64,000 bases of DNA, taken from positions 69,938,502 through 70,002,501 of the forward strand of contig NC_092350.1 of assembly GCF_963676685.1 (NCBI RefSeq), read 5' to 3'. Source of the DNA: Mytilus edulis (Eukaryota > Mollusca > Bivalvia > Mytilida > Mytilidae). Under the pieces are notes generated by a model. The model did no database searches, had not been told where the DNA came from, and was given only the letters and a program-made list of their open reading frames with translations. The position numbers and the translations under genes were made by a program. Position 1 is the first letter of the stretch, and each line of letters starts with the position of its first letter. Below, piece after piece: positions 11,275 to 21,985 of the stretch.

Positions 11275-11500
11275 TAGTCCTTTCATTTTTGCTTAATTCT
11301 GATATTTCACATAGTACTCTGGAATATGCTGATTTCTGATATTTTTTAACTAATAAAGAATTGCATTCAAATAAATAATGGAATTCATTGCCAATTGCAG
11401 TTAAACACAGATTGCATGTCCTTTCTTCTTTTGGAATGACTTATACCATCTTCCCAGCTCTACTGGGATTTTACATTGCAGCATCTTAATTTTGAAATAT
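11275..11500 (-). pseudogene. LINE C-terminal fragment with CCHC-type motif
   Basis: Read on the minus strand, one frame gives KIPVELGRWYK; a shifted frame then gives EERTCNLCLTAIGNEFHYL followed by FECNSLLVKKYQKSAY. This is the same kind of CxxC...H....C C-terminal knuckle as at 6105-6715, here with all four ligands (C, C, H, C) present. A frameshift between GRW and EERT, and the MITE insertion just downstream, show it is inactive. After the insertion the frame seems to resume as LFKNVSIFISKLTKIL and stops near 10395. Confidence 0.75.
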
Positions 11501-11569
11501 ATTTACGTTCGAATGGTGTTAATTTTAAAATTCAAATGCATTGATCGTCCAATAAAGAACAATGTAGAA

Positions 11570-11725
11570 AGGGGGGTTCCAACATGTCCAACCCTCAGAC
11601 CCTCCTGGATCCCTGCCTGTGAGGCATGCTTTAGCTTGCCATTAATGTATACTAGTTGAGTGATAATGGACGTCATATTAAACTCTTTGATATTAAAAAA
11701 GAAACTAAAATAAAAATCATACAAA
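11570..11725. repeat. Repeat fragments (MITE end and R1 relative)
   Basis: GGGGGGTTCCAACATGTCC with CCTGGATCCCTGCCTG resembles the end of a CAGTGGCGGATCC-type MITE. The following GGACGTCATATTAAACTC plus GAAACTAAAATAAA matches the end of the reverse R1 copy at 21935-21985. Confidence 0.5.
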
Positions 11726-12009
11726 GGTCACAAAGGCCATAATCTGGCTCCTGACGTGGGAAAAGTGCAAAATGCAGTGGGGATGAAAGCCTTTACTGTA
11801 AATTCCTGAAATTACAATTATATAAATCATCTCACATCTTTGCGCATTTCTTGAAATTGGTCATATTAATAAATGCATGAAATATTTTCAGAAAATTTCA
11901 ATATATAGGCTTTTTAAAAAAAGTCAATCTTGTGCATGATTTATCAATGATTATACTTGCACAATTAACGCATGTTGTTCTCAAAACTAAGAGGTGTCTA
12001 TGCTATTTA

Positions 12010-12448
12010 TGACAATTTTCATGGTTCAGTGGTTATAGTTAAGTTTTTGTGTTTTGGTCTGTTTTTCTCATACTTTATGCAATAGGTCTACTATATTTGT
12101 TGTATGAAATGATTGTAAGGTGAACATGTCTAGTGGGATGATGTCATCTGACCTTGACCTCATTTTCATGGTTCAGTGGTCAAAATTAAGTTTTTGAGTT
12201 TTGGTCTTTATCTATTAAATACTATAAGCCATAGGTCAACTGTATTTGGTGTATAGAAATATTTTATGATCTATATGTCAGTGGCACAGGTTTTATTTGA
12301 CCTTGATCTCATTTTCACGGTTCATTGATCAGTGTTTTTGTGATTTGGTCTATTTTTCTTAAACTATAAGTAATAGGTCAACTATAATTGTTGCATTGAA
12401 GCCTTGTTAGCTGTATATGTCTGCCTGGCATGGTTCATCTGACATTGA
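12010..12448 (+). repeat. Tandem array, about 148-bp unit
   Basis: Three units start with (T)GACCTTGACCTCATTTTC and ATGGTTCAGTGGTCA (near 12016, 12166 and 12313), followed by TTTTGGTCT and AATAGGTCAACTA. The array resumes at 13803, beyond an inserted transposon. Confidence 0.75.
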
Positions 12449-13802
12449 GGCTTAAATTAAAATATTATTTGTTTGCCCTTTACCGACCGACTCTATAAAT
12501 TCGTTCCGACTGAAAATCTTTTATTTGTATTTACCAGCAATATTTTGTTTTAATTATTTTTTGTTCTTCCCGAAAATCTTATATTTGTATTTCCTGCTCA
12601 AAACTTTTTTACCGGAATCCACAGGTTTTATCTTCCCCGTATAAGGTTAAGTCCATTTGGTATCACGTCAGCGTTTGGCATGAACACTTGCATTTAGAGA
12701 TTCAAAGCTTTTGATTGAAGTCGATGTTGAAAGTATAACCAACGTTGCCCTTTATACTTGAAGAGCAGGGTTCATTCAAAAAAGTTTGTCCAATACAAAA
12801 TTATCAACGTGTGTACAAAATATTTTGTTAACGGATGTTGTATCCTATATAACATGTATAAGGATGACGTTTAGTGATTCGTATATCCGGATGATTATGT
12901 TATTGCTGCCTATTACCAGCTTTGACATTTTATTTATATCTGAAATGGACCGAAGTCCTGTAAATTGGAGAATAATTGGCAGTAAAATCGCCAAGTTTTC
13001 CTTGCAGACCATTTATAAATGCGATGTAAAATATGTGACATTTGAGTTTTAAGTCTTTTAGCTTTTTTTTTATAACACCTGGACACACTCAGTCTCTAGG
13101 GTTGTAAATAAAGTAAGATAAATGCTTAGTTTTAGCTCTTTTAACTGGTTGCATGATGACGATGGTGGGAAATGCATCCCAAAAATTTAAAAAAAAAAAC
13201 AATTCCTGGAAATCCTGAAATCCTGAGCTTAAAAACACCCAATCCCGAAGTCCCGATAAAGGTCCCTACCCCCTTCATAGATTGCACATAGTAAAGCTGT
13301 TTCACAAACCATGCTAGGGAGATATATATGATATTAATAAATGTTTCGGTCAAGTTAAGCGTACAAGGTACATGTACGTAGTACAGAATATCAGTGCAAG
13401 TTAAAACTCTTTAAAAGTTCCAGGCATATAATTGTTGAAAATATGCTCGAGCCCTATATTTTGATATTTAAAAACAAATAGAAGTGCATATAAATTAACT
13501 TCACATTATACATGATAATTTTTTTTCATAACTTCCTGGGACTATTCAGAAACTTTAATAAAAGTAAAGATTAGTAAAATCGATCATTCTTAAAACAAGA
13601 GCAAATACAGACAAAAATGATATCATTCAGATATTGTATCTATAAAATAAAATATTATACCTACCTGCCTACCCATGACAAAAAATGTACCAAGCCAAGT
13701 TATTTTATGGGAAAGAAAAATAAAATATTTTACCTACCTACCTACCTTGTTTCAAAAAATAGGGTCGGAAAAGGGCAAACAAACAATATTTTAATTTAGG
13801 CC
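12449..13802. mobile_element. Mutator-like non-autonomous element (1354 bp)
   Basis: The left end GGCTTAAATTAAAATATTAT and the right end (complement GGCCTAAATTAAAATATTGT) match at 37 of 40 positions when extended through TTTGTTTGCCC and CCGACC. The insertion splits a tandem array, and the flanks TGACATTGA and TGACCTTAT are compatible with an imperfect 9-bp duplication, which would fit Mutator. An 88-codon frame at 12786-13052 has no recognisable domain. A truncated MITE sits inside near 13175-13280. Confidence 0.65.
13175..13280 (-). mobile_element. Truncated copy of the TATGAGGGGGGATAGGA MITE
   Basis: The complement reads AGGGGGTAGGGACCTTTATC, then GGGACTTCGGGATTGGGTG, then TTTTTAAGCTCAGGATTTC, parallel to 4116-4180. 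The far end is missing. Confidence 0.65.
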
Positions 13803-13960
13803 TGACCTTATTCTCATGGTTCATTAGTCTTTATTTATTTATCTTGGTTAATGTTAAGTTTATGTGACAGTTGTGATAAAGCTTTATACTTAGGACTATC
13901 AACATATTATCAATGATTAGTAAAAGAAGGCGAGACATTTCAGCATGTGCACTCTTCTTA
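13803..13960 (+). repeat. Continuation of the 148-bp tandem array
   Basis: TGACCTTATTCTCATGGTTC followed by a diverged unit. It is the downstream flank of the Mutator-like insertion. Confidence 0.55.
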
Positions 13961-14274
13961 TTAAACACACATTAATATACATCATGTACATTAAACAGCA
14001 AAAAAAAATATTGATGCAAGATGCCATTCAATAATAACTTTTACTCTTTTATGTATAGGACAAGAACTATAGAAGATACAGAGAAATTATAAACAGCAGA
14101 AATGATAGGCAATTTAAAATTTGCAGAAGCAAACTAAACCTAAATGGTAAGGCCACTTTTATTTATTTTTTTAAAGTTGTTGAACTTGAAAGATGATAAT
14201 CATGATTACTATAAAAATTAAAAGATGTGGTATATTAAATATGAAAACTATCATGGCTTTAAGAAAGCAATTGT

Positions 14275-14400
14275 AGGCCTGTGACGACCTTCAATAATGA
14301 GAAAATCCATACCCTATATTCAAAGTAGGCAGCTATAAAAGACCCAAAGATGAAAAATTGAAACAATCCAACATGTCCAAACTGTAAAACTAATTGCCTA
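14275..14400 (+). repeat. Dispersed repeat R2 (degenerate)
   Basis: GACCTTCAATAATGAGAAAA, CCATACCCTATA and GCAGCTATAAAAGACCC match the interior of R2 as seen at 29160-29260. Confidence 0.6.
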
Positions 14401-15640
14401 GTTTATTACAAAATAAATTACAAAAAATAAATATAACCGGTATGAAACAACAACAACAACAACCACTAAATTTTAGTGTCAGACTAAACTTACAAAAACT
14501 ACAGGCTCTGAACTTTGGACAGGCACAATAGGAATATGGCAACCTATGATGTAAATTTCCTGCAAACACAGACTGGACTAATGTAAATCAACTAATTTTT
14601 GGCGACTCCTTTATTTTGCGTTTTATACTTTCTAGTCTACATCACAGCTAATTATTTTTCGCAAGGTTCAAGTTTACTTAATGAATTTTAATAAAGAAAG
14701 CTACATATGAAAAACATTTATTGCTGTTTCTCTCTCCATTTATAACATTTTATTTGTTTATTTTGTGTATTTATAGGTGATCAGACATCTTGGTTTTCAC
14801 GATCAATAGGTCATTACTGAAGAGGAAACTTAAAGTTGAAATTTATTTACAAAGTGCATAATTGGATTAATTTGAACTGGAATGTGTGCTTTCCTGCAAA
14901 AAAGAAACAGGAAATTTCATCATTATCACATGATAATGCCAATAAACCAAATGGAGTTCTATCATAGATACACAAAAACACTATTGCATAAAAGCAACAA
15001 CATATTATATATATTATTCGAAAGAAAGGAGAATGCAGAACAAATACTATTTTGTTGTTGAAAAAAGGAACACCAGTTTTATCCACTCATTTACATCGCT
15101 CCCTCATATCAAATATACGGAAGAAGATCATTGAAGAACAATTTGCAAAAATGTTTTCTCTTAGAATTGAAGGAAAATGTTAAGTGAATGGAATAATGTA
15201 TTCACTGAATTCTTGCGTAGTGGATTGAAAACTGTACACAAGCTGAAACAGAAGAAAATTTTAATTTAAAATAACACGAAAAGTGTATATTTTATTATTT
15301 AATCTGCAAATATATAAACAAATTCTTTAGAACACCACAAATGGTATGACATTCAAATTGGTTGCTTATTAATGTATTGCATTGAAACAATTACATGAAT
15401 TACAAAGAAAACAGAATCATTTGCTACAAATTTTTGTTATAAATCATAGTTAAATTTTATAAAAAGTATGAACAATACCTAGATCTAAACAGTCAGACTT
15501 TATCAATTTTCAATGTCATTAAAATGTTGAGTCAAACATTTATGAAAGTTTTGAATATCATTTGCATCAACTATACAGTCTTGTAATAATTATATTCATA
15601 CTGTTTGTATACATGGTATAGCGAAGAAATGTTTAACAAG
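14401..15640. other. Gene-free stretch
   Basis: AT-rich, with short open frames lacking any recognisable domain. A (CAA)n run lies at 14445-14462. Confidence 0.35.
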
Positions 15641-15644
15641 AACA

Positions 15645-15840
15645 AATAAGGGAAATTTGATGTTCAGAAATTTCTTTAGAGGAAATTTGAAGAACAATGA
15701 TTTCATTAGAGGAAATTTGTTGTCTTGAAGGAAATCTTTTTCCCTTGAGGAAAAAACAATTTCCCTTTGAGGACAAATCTTTTTCCTTTAGGGAAATTTG
15801 ATTTCCCTTGAGGAAAACAACTATTCCTCTAAGGAAATTG
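15645..15840. repeat. Array of TTCCCTTGAGGAAA-like palindromes
   Basis: About nine imperfect units of roughly 20 bp, each an inverted repeat around TTCCCTTGAGGAAA or a half of it (AGAGGAAATTTG). The unit sequence varies but keeps the pairing of TTCC with GGAA. It lies 360 bp from the TTCCCATGGGAA array and has the same period. Confidence 0.7.
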
Positions 15841-16202
15841 TTGAAAAAAGGGGCATAACTTTTTCAACAGTGGTGCTAGAGCCAAACAATTTTAGGACAA
15901 ATATCAGGGAACCAATACCAACCAAGTTATCAACTTCATTTTGACTTAACTCCAAAAATAAAGGTGAACAACTTTTGCACTCAGCGGAATTGCAAACTTG
16001 TCCCGGAGACAAATCTGCTTTTCTGAGATGTTTTACAAGGTTCCAAAAATGTGTTATCCCCTACAGCTTTCCATCCAGCTAAGGCAGAAGTATATTCTCT
16101 TTTATTCTCATATATCCAGTATTTGCAACAAATTGTAATTTTTCTGAAGAAAAAAATTCAAATGGAAAATAATGTTTGTATTGTACATGTTGTAATATAG
16201 TA

Positions 16203-16517
16203 TGTTCCCATGGGAAGAAAAATTGTTCCTATGTGAAAAAAAATTGTTCCCATTGGAAGAAAAATTGTTCCCATGGGAAGAAGATTTGTTCCCATGGGAA
16301 GAAAAATTGTTCCCATGGGAAGAAAATTTGTTCCCATGGGAAGAATTAATTCCCATGGGAACTTTTTGTATTCATCTTTTCCCATGGGAACTTTAAAGTT
16401 CCTATGGGAACTCTAAACTTCCCATGGGAAAAGTAATTTTTCCCATGGGAACTTCCAATGTTCCCATGGGAAATTCTAATATTCCCATGGGAATTATCAA
16501 ATTTCCCATGGGAAATG
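16203..16517. repeat. 20-bp-phased TTCCCATGGGAA palindrome array
   Basis: About fifteen copies of the 12-bp perfect palindrome TTCCCATGGGAA (NcoI core) or one-base variants, each 20-21 bp from the next. Spacers in the first half are nearly constant (GAAAAATTG). In the second half they vary while the palindrome stays. The open frames on both strands (64-82 codons) are by-products of the repetition. Confidence 0.9.
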
Positions 16518-17550
16518 TACTTTTAATCAGCTGCAGTGACAAGAGTGACAACAGTGACAAGTTGGGACATATGGCATTTTTTTAATTTTTCAATAATCTA
16601 TCACTGGGCAAATTTTTTTTTGGATATCTTGTAAACCGACAAAGTCAGATTTGCCGATACCGGAATGGCAAATTTGTCCCGCACAGTGTTATATGCTTTT
16701 CACGCACAATGAATTTCAGGAAATGTAAATTCAGTTTTCACACATAAATTTCAATTTTTAAATACTTTCAAATTAACAACAAAGCATAAACACTCCCAGT
16801 CTATAATACGTCTGTTTATAATTCAAAACAAACTTTTAAATATTTAAGATACTTTATAAACAATGAAATATTTAAATACTCAAAAACCGTGAATGGTTCG
16901 GTTCAATAATTCTAAAACTCGGATAATACTACGATCAAACAACATTTAAAAAGGTAGATCGACCCTTGATCGTCAGACAGTTGTACTAACAATTCATACC
17001 ATACATTTCAATAATTACTTATAATCTAAATTTAATTAGGTGTAAAGTATAGTCCACGATCTAGTTAGTATGCAGGTGTTGGGCGAATAACGGTTTTTTT
17101 TCGTCTCTCAAATTGGTGAATTTTCCACGTGGTACTTTCCTTGTTATTACCGGATATAATTTATTGTGTATTAAAGGAAATTACTATTTTTTATTCTCAT
17201 ACTGTGGAAATAATTCATTTAAATCATCGCAGATATATACATAAAAAGAAAAAGTGGGCTGTACTTTGGGACGGTATTAATCAACTAGAATTGTTTTTAA
17301 CTTGACGTAGACTGTTTGATTGACAGCGGAAATTTACACCGCGGTAATCGATTGGAAACGTAAAAGGTAGAACATTACATTTCAAAAGAGACAAAAATGA
17401 ATGGAAGTTGTGATTTTTCTTGTTGATATTTTTGTCTGCTAATATCAGTATTGATTATTGAACGTCAAACACTAACGTTCCATTTTAGTTGAGTTCAAAG
17501 AGAGGATACCTGTATTTCGCGCCTGTAAAATTAATAATTTGGAGATAAAA
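16518..17550. other. Unassigned stretch upstream of the putative first receptor exon
   Basis: No repeat family is recognised apart from a short segment, GGCAAATTTGTCCCG, near 16667, which echoes 15985-16005. If exon 1 at 17551 is real, the promoter should lie here. I see no convincing TATA box or initiator. Confidence 0.3.
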
Positions 17551-17592
17551 ATGGTTACAAACGTTTTCTATCTGATTTTAGTTGTCTTTTCG
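17551..17592 (+). CDS. Putative signal-peptide exon of the TNFR-like receptor
   Basis: The exon codes for MVTNVFYLILVVFS and ends exactly at a codon boundary with a consensus donor, TCG|GTAAGT. A start, a polar residue or two and a hydrophobic core are what the N-terminal part of a signal peptide looks like. It would splice in phase 0 to the cysteine-rich exon at 38499, which also begins in phase 0. The reasons for doubt are the 20.9-kb intron, the lack of a visible signal-peptidase site, and the fact that the next known exon starts half-way through a cysteine-rich domain. At least one further small exon may lie between them, or this exon may belong to something else. Confidence 0.45.
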
Positions 17593-18189
17593 GTAAGTAC
17601 TTGTAATTAGTCATTATTGCTAATTAATAATTAATATAAATTTCTTTATTGCAATGTAATTACTTGTGTGATTAGTATGATGTCCATTTGATGCTTGAAG
17701 CAGGAGTTAAATTATATTTTTCAGGGGGAATGAAAGAATTTTTTATCAATCAGTTTTGAATTTCTTCAGGTGTGACATTATATACGTCTTAATTTTTGTA
17801 ACGTTTAAAGGAAACAACATTGATATGCGCATTTGAATTGTCATTGATTGTATTATTTTATTAGTATAGTGTTTCTTTCCACTCTTCTCACGATTGAAAC
17901 CTTATACTACATGTACTCAGAGACATATAATATATGTTTCTGGTGTACTCGAGGAAAATGTGCAAAGGGGGTGTTCTTAATGAGAAGGACAATTTTCGTG
18001 CTTTTCTATGATTTCAAATTTCAGACAGGAGTAATTCAATATTTACTTCCGTTTCATGCGAATTCTATTCATTTTTGCTAATCTAAAATGTTTTCTTCTA
18101 TTTCAACCAAAACCGGAAACGAAATAATAGAAAAACTCCTTCAACTTCGTACTTTTATTTGGTCTTTTTAACTTCTTTGATTCGAGCGT

Positions 18190-18260
18190 CATTGAGGAAT
18201 TGTTACAGACGAAATGTGCTTAACGTACAAAAGTTAAATCCTGGTATCCATGGTGATAAT
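18190..18260 (+). repeat. Dispersed repeat R5 fragment
   Basis: ACAGACGAAATGTGCTTAAC, GTACAAAAGTTAAATCCTGG and TATCCATGGTGATAATGAG parallel 54590-54655 (TAGACGAAACACGCGTCTGG, then CCTGGTATCTATGATGAG). Confidence 0.5.
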
Positions 18261-18605
18261 GAGTTAATTTTCAGCATTTTTAAACAGTCCAATGACCTAG
18301 TTTTTGACCAAAATTTTTATAAAGTCCATTTTACTATATTATACTAATTTTAACAGTTATATTTGTACAGTACATCGTCCTTTTGATAAAATCAAGATAA
18401 CTACACGTATGTGTCGAAATGTCACCCCAAGGTGACAGTTAACAGACATTTTTGAAGCATGTATAATGTTCATATTGTTTTATCAAAAGTAGTCATTATT
18501 TAGATCTTCAAAAAAGAGTCTATAAATTCATTAATTAAAGTGCACGTGACATATAATATGCCATTTTGGCATCTGTATAATTTGTCTTTGTATGTGACAT
18601 TGAAC

Positions 18606-18640
18606 CAAGGATTTGTATAGTCTTACTATACAAATCCTTG
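18606..18640. repeat. Perfect 16-bp inverted repeat, 3-nt loop
   Basis: CAAGGATTTGTATAGT, loop CTT, ACTATACAAATCCTTG. Flanking bases extend the pairing imperfectly. It could be a remnant of a short foldback element. Confidence 0.8.
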
Positions 18641-20392
18641 ATTGAACTAAGAAGTACAGAGTCTAAAATTATAAAGTTTGTTTATTAGGGCGAACTGCAG
18701 GATTAACTAGACAGAGTTGAGACGAACATAAAAAAATAAAAATGATCTTTGGTTTTGGGGGTTAATTTTGTCTCTTCTTTTTATCGTTCGTGTTACTTTT
18801 TAACGTCATGAATTTGTACGTTGCCTTTTAAGAACCACAAAAGAGCTTGCCTTTTCAACTAAATTTTTCAAAAGATTTATTTTAATTTTATTTGTCTCCT
18901 TGAAGCGGACGATTGATCCCTAGGCAAACTTTTTTATTAAAACTAATGACTCTTTCTCCTTTACAGAAAGTCATATTAAAATAACGTATTCGAACATAAT
19001 TAGTTACACGAGCTCGTTACTTTTTAGCATAAAGACGTGACACACAGTCCTATCATATAAAGCGAGTATGTGTCTTCATGTTTAAAGTTTTGGAGTGATA
19101 TAATCAGTCAGAGACGTATACAACTGTCGCTAGTAAATTAGACAATTCAACACACTATAATTGTTCCTTGAAATACGATGGTATTGGTATCGATGCAAAA
19201 GTGTTACTTTCTGGTCAACTTATGGGAACGATTTGTGCCACTTTATTTCCATTGGATTACATTTCTCTCCATTGGTATGGCAATTCTGACTGAGTCTATA
19301 AAGAGTAGTTTGATAATTGAGATTCATATAGTTGAGTAGTCTTTAAGTTGCAGTGAGGTGAGAACGTTTCTGTGTTAAACGCTCCCACTGTGACCTCGAG
19401 ATAAAGAACAGCAATAACAGCTCGTTTCTTTGCTTCGGGCTTTCTTATGAAACTGTATGGATATTTTTCACGGTCTTTACTGCTTATGACTTTGTAACTT
19501 CTTTTCAATAAGGCGACAATATGCCTAGCTAAATGTCTACGCAATAACAGAATGTCAAGCTCTATGAATATGAATATGAATAAAGTGTATATAGAAAAAT
19601 ATAAAAACTAACGATGTGAGGGTAATTCGTAATTTCCTCTTCAAACCCGGACCCCCCCCCCTTTTTTTTCTTCTGGATTAGCCACTGGTTACATTGGTCT
19701 CTAAAATTTTGGGTTTTGACTTTTGAGTGTTCCTGGTAAAGTTATATTCAGCGGAGAAGCAATGCAGACGCCCAGAATTCATAGTATAGCATGCAATTTA
19801 ATTTTAACATGAAGAAGAAAATTTGAAGTTGAAAAATAAACATTTGAAATTTGAAAATTTAAAAAGAAAATTTGAAATTTGAAAATTTTTGAAGTTGCAT
19901 TTAATCGTTTAAATTTAACTTGATGTAAGTGCGAAATGAAAAGAACACTTTTGTGGTCATTAAAATATGTTAGATGTTGTCAACTGTGGCATGTTTGTGT
20001 GACAGTCGTGATTATTAAGTACATTTATACACGAAACTTCGAACGAATCAGCTTAAGACCTAAATTCAATAGGAAATAAACGTAAAAATAAAGATCCCAG
20101 TTTAATAAATGTTTCTTTCAGATTACTTTTAGTCATTTTAAGTACTGGTCACGAATTACACTTCCGAACAACAAAAGATCGAATAATTTGTCCTTTTAAT
20201 ACTCTCACATTCGAGTTTAAATATTTTTAAATATTTTATTACAATAACAATGAGAAAATTGTTCTTTATACAGAATTGATAATAAATATCATGTTATATA
20301 CGTAATTGTGTAAATTGGACATTTTAAGTCTCAATTTGATATTTGAATGCGTTGTTAGGGTGGGAACAGAAACCTGCATTATATAATTATAT

Positions 20393-20455
20393 CATATTGT
20401 TACTTGGATGGAGAGTTGTCTCATTGCCACTCATATCAAATCTCCCTATATCTAT
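20393..20455. repeat. Short dispersed-repeat tail
   Basis: GGATGGAGAGTTGTCTCATT plus GCCACTCATATCAAATCTC resembles the complement of the R2 head (GGTATGATTGCCAATGAGAC). The fragment is short and diverged. Confidence 0.45.
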
Positions 20456-21767
20456 ATACTATATACGTTTTATAAATACATTGAAACGAAATATACACAT
20501 TTGATTGAAATGTAAGACAGTGTCTATTTTATAATTTTGAAAAAAATATGATTCTATTTCATAGTTTATCATTTTAAAAAGCGATTGTTACAATAGATAT
20601 TTGCTTATGTTTGTGGATTGAAATGAGATGATGATATTGGAAGATACTCTTTACATGTCCAACCACAAAACGTTGACTTGTTAGTGCCGCCCCCTTTTTT
20701 TCTTTCAAAATCCTGGATTCGCATCTGGAAATAATTTTTTTGTTCATTTGAAATATAATTCATTTATTACGGTATAAATAAGTCATTGATTAATATGTAA
20801 GGTATAAAACAGAAGTGATATTGCCTCGTTTCAGAGAATTTACTAATTTTACACTTAAACCATGACGAAGGTTGTAGACTCATTCATAAAATCCAATACT
20901 GTCCTCAAAAGAACAAAATTTAAAAGATGGTCAGCTTGAACTTTTAGAATATTTTGAATGTAGTCAAAGGTCATAAAGTAAAACCATTAAAAAAGCTGAT
21001 GCGTGGGTGGTGTGGTTTTAAAGCTCGTACGATGGATACATGATCTGTTAAATCTGTTAAGGGTCACCGAAAGGACTAGCATACCATTCGCAACCACATA
21101 AAATCGCATTAAACCACTCGCGGGGGTTCTTTGTAATTTCCTGTATCGAGTGTTTCTCATTCTTATTATCCTCAAGTTATATTGTGTTGTCTTTAATCTA
21201 ACCCGCTTATAGTTCTGAGGGGGTCAAATCTATACAGAATGTATCAATTCGAAGTCAGCATACAGTGTTTTTGAGAAGGTGCATTTTAAGACTGGTGTTG
21301 TCAAAGGTGAACACTCTCGCCACCTAATTGTACCATTAGTTTGTATAGGATAGGCATATTTGTTGCAATCCAATGCAGCATGCTTGTTCTAAGTTGTCAT
21401 TTTTCAAACTTGGATTCTCTGTTACTGCTTAACAGTTAACAATGAGCCTTGGTAAAGAAAAGAAATCTAACTCGCAAACCTTTTTTTTATGGAGATTACA
21501 AAGTCCGATTGAACTTCGCTGAGGGTTTTTTCCCAATGTCTAGATCTGGAACCGAAACTGATCTTTTAAAACTTGATATTGTCATCCATAGTTTGCTTGC
21601 ACATTCATCGGAATTTTGGACCCTGAATATTTGATACCAGCAGTCAATTTAGGGGACGACAATTTAAAGGCGGGAAGGGGGTGATCCTTTTTAAGATCTT
21701 ATATTAAAGGAAATCTAGCTCATGATATATTATACATGTATGTTCATGTATGCAATTGTATATATAA

Positions 21768-21985
21768 AATTGAGAATGGAAAAGGGGAATTCAATGTGTC
21801 AAAGAGACAACAACCCGACCAAATAGCAGACAACAGCCGAAGGCCACTAATGGGTCTTCAATGCAGCGAGAAACTCCCGCATCAGGATGCATGTTTCAGC
21901 TGGCCCCTAAACAAAAATGTAAACCAGTTCAGTGTTATGGACGTCATATTAAACTCCGAAATATAAACAAGAAACTGAAATAAAT
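21768..21985 (-). repeat. Dispersed repeat R1 (reverse, extended copy)
   Basis: AAATTGAGAATGGAAAAGGG, GTGTCAAAGAGACAACAACC and TGGGTCTTCAATGCAGCGAG, then CAGCTGGCCCCTAAACAAAA and TTATGGACGTCATATTAAAC. It is the best preserved reverse copy. The 76-codon frame inside is repeat-derived. Confidence 0.75.

Larger units (their letters stand above)
10234..11560 (-). mobile_element. LINE 3' end interrupted by a MITE
   Basis: On the minus strand the element ends in AATAAAGCA followed by (TATTG)4 (10234-10253). Its coding end is split: the part upstream of the insertion lies at 11275-11500, and the remainder at about 10385-10479. The intervening 795 bp is a separate element with TA target duplication. 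Removing it in silico makes the LINE sequence contiguous, which dates the MITE as younger. Confidence 0.75.

Noticed and set aside
14059..14139. Possible exon (DKNYRRYREIINSRNDRQF) between AG and GTAAGG
   Set aside because: Plausible splice sites and an open frame, but no recognisable domain and no neighbouring exons of matching phase were found.
16108..16396. Three overlapping frames with SHGN or PMGT repeats
   Set aside because: By-product of the palindrome array, open in several frames because of the near 21-bp spacing.
16203..16517. CRISPR-like array
   Set aside because: Palindromic repeats with variable spacers superficially fit, but repeats are only 12 bp, spacers 8-9 bp, and the DNA is clearly eukaryotic.
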